Shown here in pieces: positions 44,336 to 51,999 of a stretch of 64,000 nt of DNA. A model generated the notes under the pieces. The model saw nothing but the letters and a program-made list of their open reading frames with translations. It was not told where the DNA came from and did no database searches. Location: NCBI RefSeq assembly GCF_000720485.1, contig NZ_JOAX01000027.1, positions 38,687 to 102,686 of the forward strand. Direction: 5' to 3'. The position numbers and the translations under genes were made by a program. This stretch comes from Streptomyces ochraceiscleroticus. GTDB taxonomy: Bacteria > Actinomycetota > Actinomycetes > Streptomycetales > Streptomycetaceae. Position 1 is the first letter of the stretch, and every line of letters starts with the position of its first letter.

Positions 44336-45391
44336 ATGAAGCTCGGGATCAACCTCGGCTACTGGGGTGCCGGCATGGACGGGGACAACCTCGCCGTGGC
44401 ACAGGAGGCCGACCGGCTCGGGTACGCGGTCTGCTGGGCGGCGGAGGCGTACGGCTCCGACGGGGCGACCGTGCTCTCCTGGGTCGCCGCGCAGACGGAG
44501 CGGATCGACGTCGGGTCGGCGATCTTCCAGATCCCGGCGCGTACGCCCGCCATGACGGCCATGACCGCCGCGACGCTGGACTCGCTGTCCGACGGCCGCT
44601 TCCGGCTCGGGCTCGGCGTCTCGGGGCCGCAGGTCTCCGAAGGCTGGTACGGCGTGAAGTTCGACAAGCCGCTGGCGCGCACGCGGGAGTACGTGGAGAT
44701 CGTACGGAAGGCGATGTCCCGGGAGCGGCTGTCCTACGAGGGGCAGCACTGGACGCTGCCACTGCCCGGCGGGCCGGGCAAGCCGCTGAAGCTCACGGTG
44801 CACCCGAAGCGCGAGCGCGTCCCGCTCTACATCGCGGCGATCGGCCCGAAGAACCTGGAGCAGACGGGCGAGATCGCCGACGGCGCGCTGCTGATCTTCC
44901 CGGCCGCCGAGCACCTCCAGGAGACGGCGATCTCGCACCTCCGGGCGGGCCGCGAGAAGGCCGGGCTCACGATGGAGGGCTTCGACGTCTGCCCGACGCT
45001 GCCCATCTCCGTCGGCGAGGACAAGGACGTGGCGGCGCTCGCCGACACCTTCCGCCCGTACACCGCGCTCTACGTGGGCGGCATGGGCAGCCGCAAGCAG
45101 AACTTCTACAACCAGCTCGCGCGGCGGATGGGCTACGAGCAGGCGGCCACGGAGATCCAGGAGAAGTACCTGGCCGGGGAGAAGGACGCGGCGGCGGCCG
45201 CCGTCCCGCACCAGCTCATCGACTCCACCACGCTGCTCGGCTCGGTGGAGCGGATCGCGGAGCGGATGCAGGCGTACGCGGCGGCCGGCGTGACCACGCT
45301 GACGCTGTCGCCCGCGGGCTTCACGCTGGAGGAGCGGATCGCCGCGCTGCGGGCCGGTACCGAGGCTCTGGAGCGGGCCGGACTGGCCTGA
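44336..45391 (+). CDS. LLM-class F420-dependent oxidoreductase
   Basis: A 351-residue luciferase-like TIM-barrel oxidoreductase, probably using coenzyme F420. The N terminus MKLGINLGYWG, the segment DVGSAIFQIPARTPAMTAMTA, and RFRLGLGVSGPQVSEGWYG are typical of the F420-dependent group (Mer and Fgd relatives). GAGGGAG lies 5 nt before the ATG. Substrate and direction of hydride transfer are unknown. It is conserved in actinobacteria as a single gene. It ends before two strong hairpins. Confidence 0.9.
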   Translation: MKLGINLGYWGAGMDGDNLAVAQEADRLGYAVCWAAEAYGSDGATVLSWVAAQTERIDVGSAIFQIPARTPAMTAMTAATLDSLSDGRFRLGLGVSGPQVSEGWYGVKFDKPLARTREYVEIVRKAMSRERLSYEGQHWTLPLPGGPGKPLKLTVHPKRERVPLYIAAIGPKNLEQTGEIADGALLIFPAAEHLQETAISHLRAGREKAGLTMEGFDVCPTLPISVGEDKDVAALADTFRPYTALYVGGMGSRKQNFYNQLARRMGYEQAATEIQEKYLAGEKDAAAAAVPHQLIDSTTLLGSVERIAERMQAYAAAGVTTLTLSPAGFTLEERIAALRAGTEALERAGLA

Positions 45392-45416
45392 GCCAAGGGT
45401 CCTGACACAGGGGAAC

Positions 45417-45446
45417 GGCCCTGGGGCGGGGGGCGGCCCCAGGGCC
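45417..45446 (+). terminator. Terminator after LLM oxidoreductase
   Basis: GGCCCTGGGG / CCCCAGGGCC, a perfect 10-bp stem with a 10-nt loop, starts 26 bp past the stop. Confidence 0.65.
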
Positions 45447-45456
45447 GGGGATCTGC

Positions 45457-45495
45457 GGCCGTGGTGGGGGCTCGGGGGTCTTCCCCGCCACGGCC
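45457..45495 (+). terminator. Second hairpin after LLM oxidoreductase
   Basis: GGCCGTGGTGGGG pairs with CCCCGCCACGGCC (13 bp with one T-G pair) and a 13-nt loop, only 10 bp after the first hairpin. The remaining gap to the ferritin-like gene carries only its promoter region. Confidence 0.5.
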
Positions 45496-45664
45496 GTCAC
45501 ACAGCACAACGCGCCGACGCCCGCGGTGGTTACGCCCCGTGCGCCGCCCGCTGGTCCATCGTTCGGGCGAGTTCAGCGGCCTCCGTGTTGCCGGAGAGGG
45601 CGCTCGGGACTTGACTTTTCCTTTGCGGGTGTCCTGTTCGAGGTGGCGTCCTGGAGGTCCGTCG

Positions 45665-46453
45665 ATGCTCACGGCGAAGAGTCTGTTCGAAGAAATCCTG
45701 GACCACGACGAGTCCTTCCGGCTGTTCTGCTCCATCGCCGCGAGCGGCGAGTCGCAGGGCGGCTGGGAGAACGGGCGGATCGCCGCGCTGGTCCCGGAGA
45801 GCCAGCGCGCGATGGCCCCGAAGGTCGCCCGGCACGGCGCGGACGAGGAGAAGCACGGCCGGATCTTCAACGCCCTGCTGCGCCGCCGCGGGCTGCAGGC
45901 CGTCGCGGTCCCCGCGGCCGCCGACTACACGATGCTCCTGGAGCGCCGCGGCATCGGGCTCGCGCACGAGAAGCTGCAGCGCGACGAGCCGCTGGCGGAG
46001 TCCGACATCGTCGCCTACCTGGCGCACAGCCGGGTCACCGAGCAGCGGGCCGCCGAGCAGATGGCGCTGCTCAAGAAGTACTTCGGCGACCATCCGGAGG
46101 TGGGCAAGGCGGTCCGGATGATCGCCAGGGACGAGGACAACCACCTCGCGTACTGCCACGAGGAGCTGCTGCGGCTGGCCCGTGCCGGGCACGACGAGGA
46201 GATCCGGCGGGTCCTGCGGGAGAGCGTGCGGACCGAGATCGCCGTCTACCGCGACGTCAGCCTGGCCGTGATGGAGCGGATGGGGCACATCCTGCGCTGG
46301 CCCCGCGCGAAGCGGGCGCTGCTCACGGCCGGCATCCACGCCGTGTACGCCTACGAGCGGGCCTTCGGCTGGCGGCGCATGGTCGGCCTGCGGATGCCCG
46401 AGAGGCCGGACCCTCTGGGAGGCCCGGCCCCGGCGGCCGCGGAGTTCGCCTGA
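45665..46453 (+). CDS. Ferritin-like fold protein
   Basis: A 262-residue four-helix-bundle protein. Two metal-ligand clusters are visible: ADEEKHGR (EExxH, about residue 60) and ARDEDNHLAYCHEEL (ExxH, about 155-170), as in di-iron ferritin-like or rubrerythrin-type proteins. It could be an oxidase, an oxygenase or an iron-handling protein; none is shown by sequence. The ATG at 45665 has GGAGG 8 nt upstream. It is convergent with corA, and the two stops are separated by a duplicated 21-bp sequence. Confidence 0.8.
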   Translation: MLTAKSLFEEILDHDESFRLFCSIAASGESQGGWENGRIAALVPESQRAMAPKVARHGADEEKHGRIFNALLRRRGLQAVAVPAAADYTMLLERRGIGLAHEKLQRDEPLAESDIVAYLAHSRVTEQRAAEQMALLKKYFGDHPEVGKAVRMIARDEDNHLAYCHEELLRLARAGHDEEIRRVLRESVRTEIAVYRDVSLAVMERMGHILRWPRAKRALLTAGIHAVYAYERAFGWRRMVGLRMPERPDPLGGPAPAAAEFA

Positions 46454-46488
46454 CGCCCCGGAGGCGCCAGTACGGAAGCGGTGTCCCC

Positions 46489-46533
46489 GCAGCGCCTGAA
46501 GACGCAGCGACAGCAGCGCCTGAAGACGCAGCG
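46489..46533. repeat. 21-bp direct repeat between ferritin-like gene and corA
   Basis: Two exact copies of a 21-bp unit (starting GCAGCGCCTGAAG, ending ACGCAGCG) at 46489-46509 and 46513-46533, with a period of 24 bp. The second copy ends just before the corA stop. It is probably a recent local duplication; no hairpin terminator is visible here otherwise. Confidence 0.85.
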
Positions 46534-46534
46534 C

Positions 46535-47545
46535 CTACAGCCACTCGCGGTGTTTGAAGAGGCGGTACAGCGCCACTTCGAGGGCCGCCATGACCAGCAG
46601 GCACGCCGGATAGCCGAAGGTCCACTTCAGTTCCGGCATGTGCTCGAAGTTCATGCCGTAGATGCCCGCGATCATGGTCGGTACGGCGGCAAGCGCGGCC
46701 CACGCCGAGATCTTGCGCATGTCGTCGTTCTGCCGGACGCCCATCTGCGCCAGGTGGGCCGAGAGGATGTCCGACAGCAGCCGGTCCATGCCCTCCACGG
46801 ACTCGTTGGCCCGCGTGAGGTGGTCGTCCACGTCGCGGAAGAAGGGCCGCGCCTGGTCGTGCACGAACGGTACGCCCGGGTTCTGCAGGCGCGCCATCGG
46901 CTCGGCCAACGGCCCTGTGGCGCGCCGGAATTCCAGTACCTCCCGCTTGAAGGCGTAGATCGTCTGCGCGGTGCTCCGGGTGCTCCCGCCGCCCTTGGTG
47001 TCCGGGCCCACCGGCGCGAAGACGGACGCCTCCAACTCCTCCAGGTCGAGCTGGAGTTCCGCGGCCACGTCGATGTAGTGGTCGACCACCGCGTCGCTGA
47101 CCGCGTACAGGACCGCCGTCGGGCCCTTCTCCAGGACCTCGGGGTCGTGTTCCAGGCGCGCGCGTACGGAGGCCAGCGGGCTGCCCTCGCCGTGCCGCAC
47201 GGTGACGACGAAGGAGTCGCCTATGAAGAGCATCAGCTCGCCCGAGTCGATGCTGCCGTCGGAGTCGTCGTACACGATCGGCTTCAGCACCATGAAAAGG
47301 GAGTCGTCGTACACCTCCAGCTTCGGCCGCTGATGGGCCTTGAGTGCGTCCTCCACGGCCAGCGGGTGGAGCCCGAACTCCTGGCTGACCTGCTCGAACT
47401 CCTCCTCGGTCGGCTCATGCATGCCGAGCCACAGAAAGGAGTGCCCCTCCGCGCGGGCTTCGTCGAGCGCGGTGGAGTATCCCGCCGGCTTCTCGATCCG
47501 CCGGCCGTTCCGGTAGATGGCACAATCCACGATCACATGGGGCAT
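46535..47545 (-). CDS. corA: CorA-family magnesium/cobalt transporter
   Basis: A 336-residue pentameric divalent-cation channel. A large cytoplasmic N-terminal funnel (MPHVIVDCAIYRNGRR...) is followed by a long stalk helix (about residues 200-275) and two C-terminal membrane helices. The selectivity motif YGMNFEHMPEL joins them, and the tail ends in the basic FKHREWL. All family hallmarks are present. It takes up Mg2+, possibly Co2+ and Ni2+. It stands alone, divergent from the phosphatase gene. Confidence 0.95.
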   Translation of the reverse strand: MPHVIVDCAIYRNGRRIEKPAGYSTALDEARAEGHSFLWLGMHEPTEEEFEQVSQEFGLHPLAVEDALKAHQRPKLEVYDDSLFMVLKPIVYDDSDGSIDSGELMLFIGDSFVVTVRHGEGSPLASVRARLEHDPEVLEKGPTAVLYAVSDAVVDHYIDVAAELQLDLEELEASVFAPVGPDTKGGGSTRSTAQTIYAFKREVLEFRRATGPLAEPMARLQNPGVPFVHDQARPFFRDVDDHLTRANESVEGMDRLLSDILSAHLAQMGVRQNDDMRKISAWAALAAVPTMIAGIYGMNFEHMPELKWTFGYPACLLVMAALEVALYRLFKHREWL

Positions 47546-47598
47546 TCTCGCTGCCGGGCGCCGCTCCTGCCAGAGAGCCCCCCGGAGCGGCCCGCGTT

Positions 47599-47638
47599 CC
47601 GCTCGCCCCGTAGGCCCCGCCCTCCGCTCGCCCCGTAG
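47599..47638. repeat. 15-bp direct repeat before phosphatase gene
   Basis: CCGCTCGCCCCGTAG occurs at 47599-47613 and 47624-47638, 25 bp apart, in the divergent region between corA and the histidine phosphatase gene. The second copy touches the -10 region, so the repeats could bind a regulator. Confidence 0.6.
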
Positions 47639-47642
47639 AACG

Positions 47643-47648
47643 TAGGGT
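47643..47648 (+). promoter_or_regulatory. -10 element TAGGGT of phosphatase gene, leaderless start
   Basis: TAGGGT ends 7 nt before the ATG at 47656, and no ribosome-binding site is present. Confidence 0.45.
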
Positions 47649-47655
47649 GGCTGCC

Positions 47656-48354
47656 ATGCCCACGCTGCTCCTCGTACGGCACGGCCGCTCCACCGCCAAC
47701 ACGTCCGGCGTCCTCGCGGGGCGCACGCCCGGCGTCGCCCTGGACGAGCGCGGCGCTGCGCAGGCCGCCGCGCTGCCCGGCCGGCTCGCCGCCGTGCCGC
47801 TCGTCGCGGCGGTGTCCAGCCCCCTCCAGCGCTGCCGGGAGACGCTGGCTCCGTTGCTGGCGGCCCGCCCGGGACTGCCGCTGCACACGGAGGACGGCAT
47901 CAACGAGTGCGACTACGGCGACTGGTCGGGGCGCAAGCTCGCCGAGCTGGCCGACGAGCCGCTGATGCGGACCGTCCAGCAGCACCCCTCCGCGGCCGGC
48001 TTCCCCGGCGGCGAGACCATGCGCACCATGCAGAATCGTGCCGTCGACGCGGTCCGCGCCTGGAACGCGCGCATCGAGGACGAGCACGGCTCCGAGGCGG
48101 TGTACGTGATGTGCTCGCACGGGGACATCATCAAGTCCCTCGTCGCGGACGCCCTCGGCATGCATCTGGATCTCTTCCAGCGGGTGTCCGTCGAGCCCTG
48201 CTCGGTGACGGCCGTCCGCTACACCCCGCTGCGCCCGTACCTCGTGCGGCTCGGCGACACCGGCGACCTCGGCTCGCTGGCGCCCAAGGAGGACGGCTCC
48301 GGCGCCGCGGCGGAGCGCGACGCGGCGATCGGCGGTGGCGCGGGAGCATCGTGA
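47656..48354 (+). CDS. Histidine phosphatase, MSMEG_4193 type
   Basis: A 232-residue phosphoglycerate mutase-like phosphatase. The catalytic histidine is in LLLVRHGRSTANTSG, with SSPLQRCRET, the acid region INECDYGDWSGRKL and the second histidine in VMCSHGDIIKS. This subtype (family name from Mycobacterium smegmatis) is found in actinobacteria next to DUF3090 and mshC, as here. The substrate is unknown; the neighbours suggest a link to mycothiol or inositol phosphate metabolism, for example removing phosphate from a precursor, but that is inference. Confidence 0.88.
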   Translation: MPTLLLVRHGRSTANTSGVLAGRTPGVALDERGAAQAAALPGRLAAVPLVAAVSSPLQRCRETLAPLLAARPGLPLHTEDGINECDYGDWSGRKLAELADEPLMRTVQQHPSAAGFPGGETMRTMQNRAVDAVRAWNARIEDEHGSEAVYVMCSHGDIIKSLVADALGMHLDLFQRVSVEPCSVTAVRYTPLRPYLVRLGDTGDLGSLAPKEDGSGAAAERDAAIGGGAGAS

Positions 48355-48461
48355 TCAGCAGGCGCAGTAGGGTGGTGCGACGGCGCTGCCCACCACGCCA
48401 ATCCTGTGATCCGTATCCCGTGACCACAGATCCCCGCAGTCGAGTCAATCGGAGCAGGACC

Positions 48462-49052
48462 TTGTCCCGTCAGGTGTTCTTCTACGACGCGCCGGACCGC
48501 TTCGTGGCCGGCACGGTCGGGCTGCCTGGCCGTCGCAGTTTTTACCTCCAGGCCACAGCGGCCGGGCGCACCACCAGCGTCGCGCTGGAGAAGACCCAGG
48601 TCGCCGCGCTCGCCGAGCGCATGGACGAGCTGCTGGACGAGGTGGTGCGCCGCAGCGGCGGCAACGCCCCGGTCCCGGCCGTCGCCCCCTCGGAGATCTC
48701 CGACACCGCGCCGCTGGAGAGCCCGGTGGAGGAGGAGTTCCGCGTCGGCACCATGGCGCTGGCCTGGGACGGCGACGAGGAACGCATGATCGTCGAGGCG
48801 CAGGCGCTGGTCGAGCTGGACGCCGACAACGACGAGGACCTCGCCGAGGCCGAGGAGCGGCTGCTCCAGGACGACGAGAACGGCCCCCCGATGCTCCGCG
48901 TCCGGCTCACCGGCACCATGGCACGCGCCTTCGCCAAGCGCGCCCTGGAGGTCGTGAACGCCGGCCGTCCGCCGTGCCCGCTGTGCAGCCTGCCGCTCGA
49001 CCCGGAGGGACACGTATGTCCGCGCCAGAACGGATACCGGCGGGACGCCTGA
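48462..49052 (+). CDS. DUF3090 family protein, TTG start
   Basis: A 196-residue conserved actinobacterial protein. It begins with the family sequence [19 protein letters not shown], contains [20 protein letters not shown], and ends in a zinc-ribbon-like [15 protein letters not shown]. The TTG at 48462 fits the family N terminus and has GGAG 7 nt before it; an in-frame GTG at 48420 would add 14 residues. The gene overlaps the next one by 37 bp. Function is unknown; co-location with mshC across actinobacteria suggests the same pathway or regulation. Confidence 0.85.
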   Translation: MSRQVFFYDAPDRFVAGTVGLPGRRSFYLQATAAGRTTSVALEKTQVAALAERMDELLDEVVRRSGGNAPVPAVAPSEISDTAPLESPVEEEFRVGTMALAWDGDEERMIVEAQALVELDADNDEDLAEAEERLLQDDENGPPMLRVRLTGTMARAFAKRALEVVNAGRPPCPLCSLPLDPEGHVCPRQNGYRRDA

Positions 49053-49852
49053 CGCCCGCCGAGCTGGAGGAGCACCTCCGGCACGGCGAGCTCACCGTGC
49101 GCGGCCGGGTCCGCGAGGCGTCCAACGCCGTCCTGTACTGCACCGTCGAGCACGACGGCTGGTCCGGAGCGTGCGTGTACAAGCCGGTCGCGGGGGAGCG
49201 CCCGCTGTGGGACTTCCCCGACGGCACGCTCGCCCAGCGCGAGGTCGCCGCGTACGAGATCTCCCGGGCGACCGGCTGGGACCTCGTCCCGCCCACCGTG
49301 CTGCGCGACGGCCCGTACGGGCGCGGCATGGTCCAGGAGTGGATCGGGGCGTCCGGCGAGGACGACAGCCCCGAGCTGCTGGCGCTGATCGAGGACGAGG
49401 AGCCGGGGCCCGGCTGGAAGGCCGTCGGCTTCGCACAGGTCGGCGAGGGGCGTACCGCGCTCCTGGTGCACGCCGACGATCCGCGGCTGCGCCGGCTCGC
49501 CGTCCTGGACGCGGTGATCAACAACGGCGACCGCAAGGGCGGGCACCTGCTGCCGACCGCCGACGGCCGCGTGTACGCCATCGACCACGGCGTCACCTTC
49601 CACGCGGAGGACCGGCTGCGCACCCTCCTGTGGGGCTGGGCGGGCGAGCCGCTGACCGAGGAGGCCCTCGCGGTGCTCAAGCGGCTGGCCGAGGAGACCG
49701 CCGACGGAGAGCCGCTCGCCGCCCGACTGGCCGAATGTCTCACCGGCGAGGAGATCGCCGCACTGCGCGAGCGGATCGCCACCATGCTGAGCTCCGGCAC
49801 ACATCCGCAGCCCAGCGGGGAATGGCCGCCGATTCCCTGGCCGCCGGTGTGA
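49016..49852 (+). CDS. SCO1664-type protein, kinase-like fold
   Basis: A 278-residue conserved actinobacterial protein (SCO1664 family). It has features of a phosphatidylinositol 3/4-kinase-like or HipA-like fold: the nucleotide-binding lysine in CVYKPVAGERPLWDF, a catalytic-loop-like INNGDRKGGHLL, and a metal-binding IDHGVTFH. Activity is not established to my knowledge. It starts inside the 3' end of the DUF3090 gene (37-bp overlap) and precedes mshC by 120 bp. Given that mycothiol contains inositol, a small-molecule kinase role is attractive but unproven. Confidence 0.82.
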   Translation: MSAPERIPAGRLTPAELEEHLRHGELTVRGRVREASNAVLYCTVEHDGWSGACVYKPVAGERPLWDFPDGTLAQREVAAYEISRATGWDLVPPTVLRDGPYGRGMVQEWIGASGEDDSPELLALIEDEEPGPGWKAVGFAQVGEGRTALLVHADDPRLRRLAVLDAVINNGDRKGGHLLPTADGRVYAIDHGVTFHAEDRLRTLLWGWAGEPLTEEALAVLKRLAEETADGEPLAARLAECLTGEEIAALRERIATMLSSGTHPQPSGEWPPIPWPPV

Positions 49853-49959
49853 CAAGGCTGAACAGGTCAGCCCGGTGATGCACGGCCGGGCCGAAGACTC
49901 AAGAGGGCCTTTCCGGCCAAGACCCACACTCCGGTTCGTATCCGGAACCTGCGTCCGGT

Positions 49960-49965
49960 TAGGCT
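49960..49965 (+). promoter_or_regulatory. -10 element TAGGCT of mshC, near-leaderless start
   Basis: TAGGCT ends 6 nt before the ATG of mshC and there is no clear ribosome-binding site, so mshC probably has its own promoter and a leaderless mRNA. Confidence 0.45.
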
Positions 49966-49971
49966 CAAGGC

Positions 49972-51201
49972 ATGCATGCATGGCCCGCTTCTGAGGTCCC
50001 CGCCCTGCCCGGCCAGGGCCGCGACCTGAGGATCCACGACACCGCGACCGGCGGACGGGTGACCCTCGCCCCCGGTCCCGTCGCCCGTATCTACGTCTGC
50101 GGCATCACGCCGTACGACGCGACCCACATGGGGCACGCGGCGACCTACAACGCGTTCGACCTCGTTCAGCGCGTGTGGCTCGACACGAAGCGACAGGTCC
50201 ACTACGTGCAGAACGTCACCGACGTCGACGATCCGCTGCTGGAGCGGGCCGTGGCCACCGGCGACGACTGGACCGCGCTCGCCGAGCGGGAGACCGCCCT
50301 CTTCCGCGAGGACATGACCGCCCTGCGGATGCTGCCCCCGCAGCACTACATCGGCGCCGTCGAGGCCATACCGGGCATCGTGCCGCTGGTGGAGCGCCTC
50401 CGCGACGCGGGCGCCGCGTACGAGCTCGACGGTGACGTGTACTTCTCCGTCGAGTCCGACCCGCACTTCGGCGAGGTCTCGAACCTCGACGCAGAGGCGA
50501 TGCGGCTGCTGTCCGCCGAGCGCGGCGGCGACCCGGAGCGCCCGGGCAAGAAGAACCCGCTGGACCCGATGCTGTGGATGGCGGCCCGCGACGGCGAGCC
50601 GAGCTGGGACGGCGGCTCGCTCGGCCGGGGCCGCCCCGGCTGGCACATCGAGTGCGTCGCCATCGCCCTGGACCACCTGGGCATGGGCTTCGACGTGCAG
50701 GGCGGCGGGTCCGACCTGGCCTTCCCGCACCACGAGATGGGCGCCTCGCACGCCCAGGCGCTGACCGGTGAGCACCCCTTCGCCAAGGCGTACGTGCACG
50801 CCGGGATGGTCGCCCTGCACGGCGAGAAGATGTCCAAGTCCAAGGGCAACCTCGTCTTCGTCTCCAAGGTGCGCCGGGACGGCACCGACCCGGCCGCCAT
50901 CCGGCTCGCCCTGCTGGCCCACCACTACCGCGCCGACTGGGAGTGGACCGACCAGGTCCTGCAGGACGCGGTGGACCGGCTCGCCCGCTGGCGCGCCGCG
51001 GTCTCCCGCCCCGACGGCCCGTCCGCCGACGCGCTCGTCGAGGAGGTCCGCGAGGCGCTCGCCGACGACCTGGACTCGCCGGCCGCGCTCGCCGCCGTCG
51101 ACCGCTGGGCCGAGCGGCAGCAGGCCGGCGGCGGTACGGACGAGGGCGCGCCCGGCCTGGTCTCCCGGACCGTGGACGCGCTGCTCGGCGTGGCGCTGTG
51201 A
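49972..51201 (+). CDS. mshC: Mycothiol synthesis cysteine ligase MshC
   Basis: A 409-residue ATP-dependent ligase joining L-cysteine to 1D-myo-inosityl 2-amino-2-deoxy-alpha-D-glucopyranoside, the third enzyme step of mycothiol synthesis. It is a class I aminoacyl-tRNA synthetase relative derived from cysteinyl-tRNA synthetase. The HIGH-like motif is [18 protein letters not shown], the zinc region is YVCGITPY with [10 protein letters not shown] and FPHHEMG, and KMSKSKGN is present. The lack of the tRNA-binding C-terminal domain and the length separate it from CysS. The ATG at 49972 is preferred, and the gene ends at a strong terminator. Confidence 0.96.
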   Translation: MHAWPASEVPALPGQGRDLRIHDTATGGRVTLAPGPVARIYVCGITPYDATHMGHAATYNAFDLVQRVWLDTKRQVHYVQNVTDVDDPLLERAVATGDDWTALAERETALFREDMTALRMLPPQHYIGAVEAIPGIVPLVERLRDAGAAYELDGDVYFSVESDPHFGEVSNLDAEAMRLLSAERGGDPERPGKKNPLDPMLWMAARDGEPSWDGGSLGRGRPGWHIECVAIALDHLGMGFDVQGGGSDLAFPHHEMGASHAQALTGEHPFAKAYVHAGMVALHGEKMSKSKGNLVFVSKVRRDGTDPAAIRLALLAHHYRADWEWTDQVLQDAVDRLARWRAAVSRPDGPSADALVEEVREALADDLDSPAALAAVDRWAERQQAGGGTDEGAPGLVSRTVDALLGVAL

Positions 51202-51223
51202 CCCACTGATCCGACACAGATAA

Positions 51224-51255
51224 CGGGGCGCTTCCTCCGAGGAGGAAGCGCCCCG
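51224..51255. terminator. Strong terminator after mshC
   Basis: CGGGGCGCTTCCTCC pairs perfectly with GGAGGAAGCGCCCCG, a 14-15-bp stem with a minimal loop, 22 bp past the mshC stop and between convergent genes. It can act in both directions. Confidence 0.8.
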
Positions 51256-51313
51256 CTCGTTGCGCGCGCGGGTCACCGGTCAGCGGTCACCCTGCGGCCA
51301 TCCGGTCCGCTGG

Positions 51314-51943
51314 TCAGAAGTTGCGGACGTGGATCGCACGGAGGATGTGCGGGGTCTGCTGGTCCCAGATACCGACGACCTTCTGACGGTAGGCGAACGC
51401 GTCCTGGACCAGGTCGAAGGTGCTCTGGACCGGGTGCGTCAGCACGCGGACCTGACCGTTGATGATCAGGTAGATCGCCTGCGGGTGGCCCTGCAGGGGC
51501 TGCGGGACGGCGATGTAGGCGGTCGCGACGCCGGCCTGGTGGGTCTGCACCTGCTGCGCGATCTGCTGCACCGCGGCCTGCGTGGCCTGCTGCACCTGCT
51601 GCAGGACCTGCTGCTCCTGCTGCTGCTCCTGCTGCTGGCCCATCTGGCCCTGCTGGCCCTGCCCGAACTGCTGCAGGAGCTGCTGGAACGGCTGCTGCTG
51701 ACCGAGCTGCTGGAGCTGCTCGAGCATGCCCTGGCCCTGCTGCTGGAACGGCTGCATCTGCTGGCCGAACGGCTGCTGCTGCTGGCCCATGCCCTGCTGG
51801 CCGAAGGGCTGCTGCTGCTGGCCGAAAGGCTGCTGCTGCTGCGGCTGCTGCTGGCCCATGCCCTGCTGGCCGAACGGGGACGTGCTGGGGCCCTGCTGGC
51901 CGAGCTGAGAGAGCTGGGCGAGGGGGTTCATCTGAGTGGTCAT
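51314..51943 (-). CDS. Glutamine-rich (prion-like) protein
   Basis: A 209-residue protein. In residues 1-120, 57 are glutamine, arranged in GQQ, QQPF and MGQQ repeats. Residues about 137-209 form a compact, non-repetitive domain (TAYIAVPQPLQGHPQAIYLI, then VRVLTHPV and VVGIWDQQTPHILRAIHV). There is no signal peptide. The N-terminal part has the composition of prion-like, phase-separating or amyloid segments, which is unusual in bacteria. The ATG at 51943 gives MTTQMNPLAQL. It lies 56 bp downstream of a subtilisin-like protease gene on the same strand and is probably co-expressed. Function is unknown. Confidence 0.82.
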   Translation of the reverse strand: MTTQMNPLAQLSQLGQQGPSTSPFGQQGMGQQQPQQQQPFGQQQQPFGQQGMGQQQQPFGQQMQPFQQQGQGMLEQLQQLGQQQPFQQLLQQFGQGQQGQMGQQQEQQQEQQVLQQVQQATQAAVQQIAQQVQTHQAGVATAYIAVPQPLQGHPQAIYLIINGQVRVLTHPVQSTFDLVQDAFAYRQKVVGIWDQQTPHILRAIHVRNF

Positions 51944-51999
51944 AAGAGTGCTGCCTTCCCTGACTTGTGGGTGTGCTTCAGCCGGTGACGACCAGCTCT

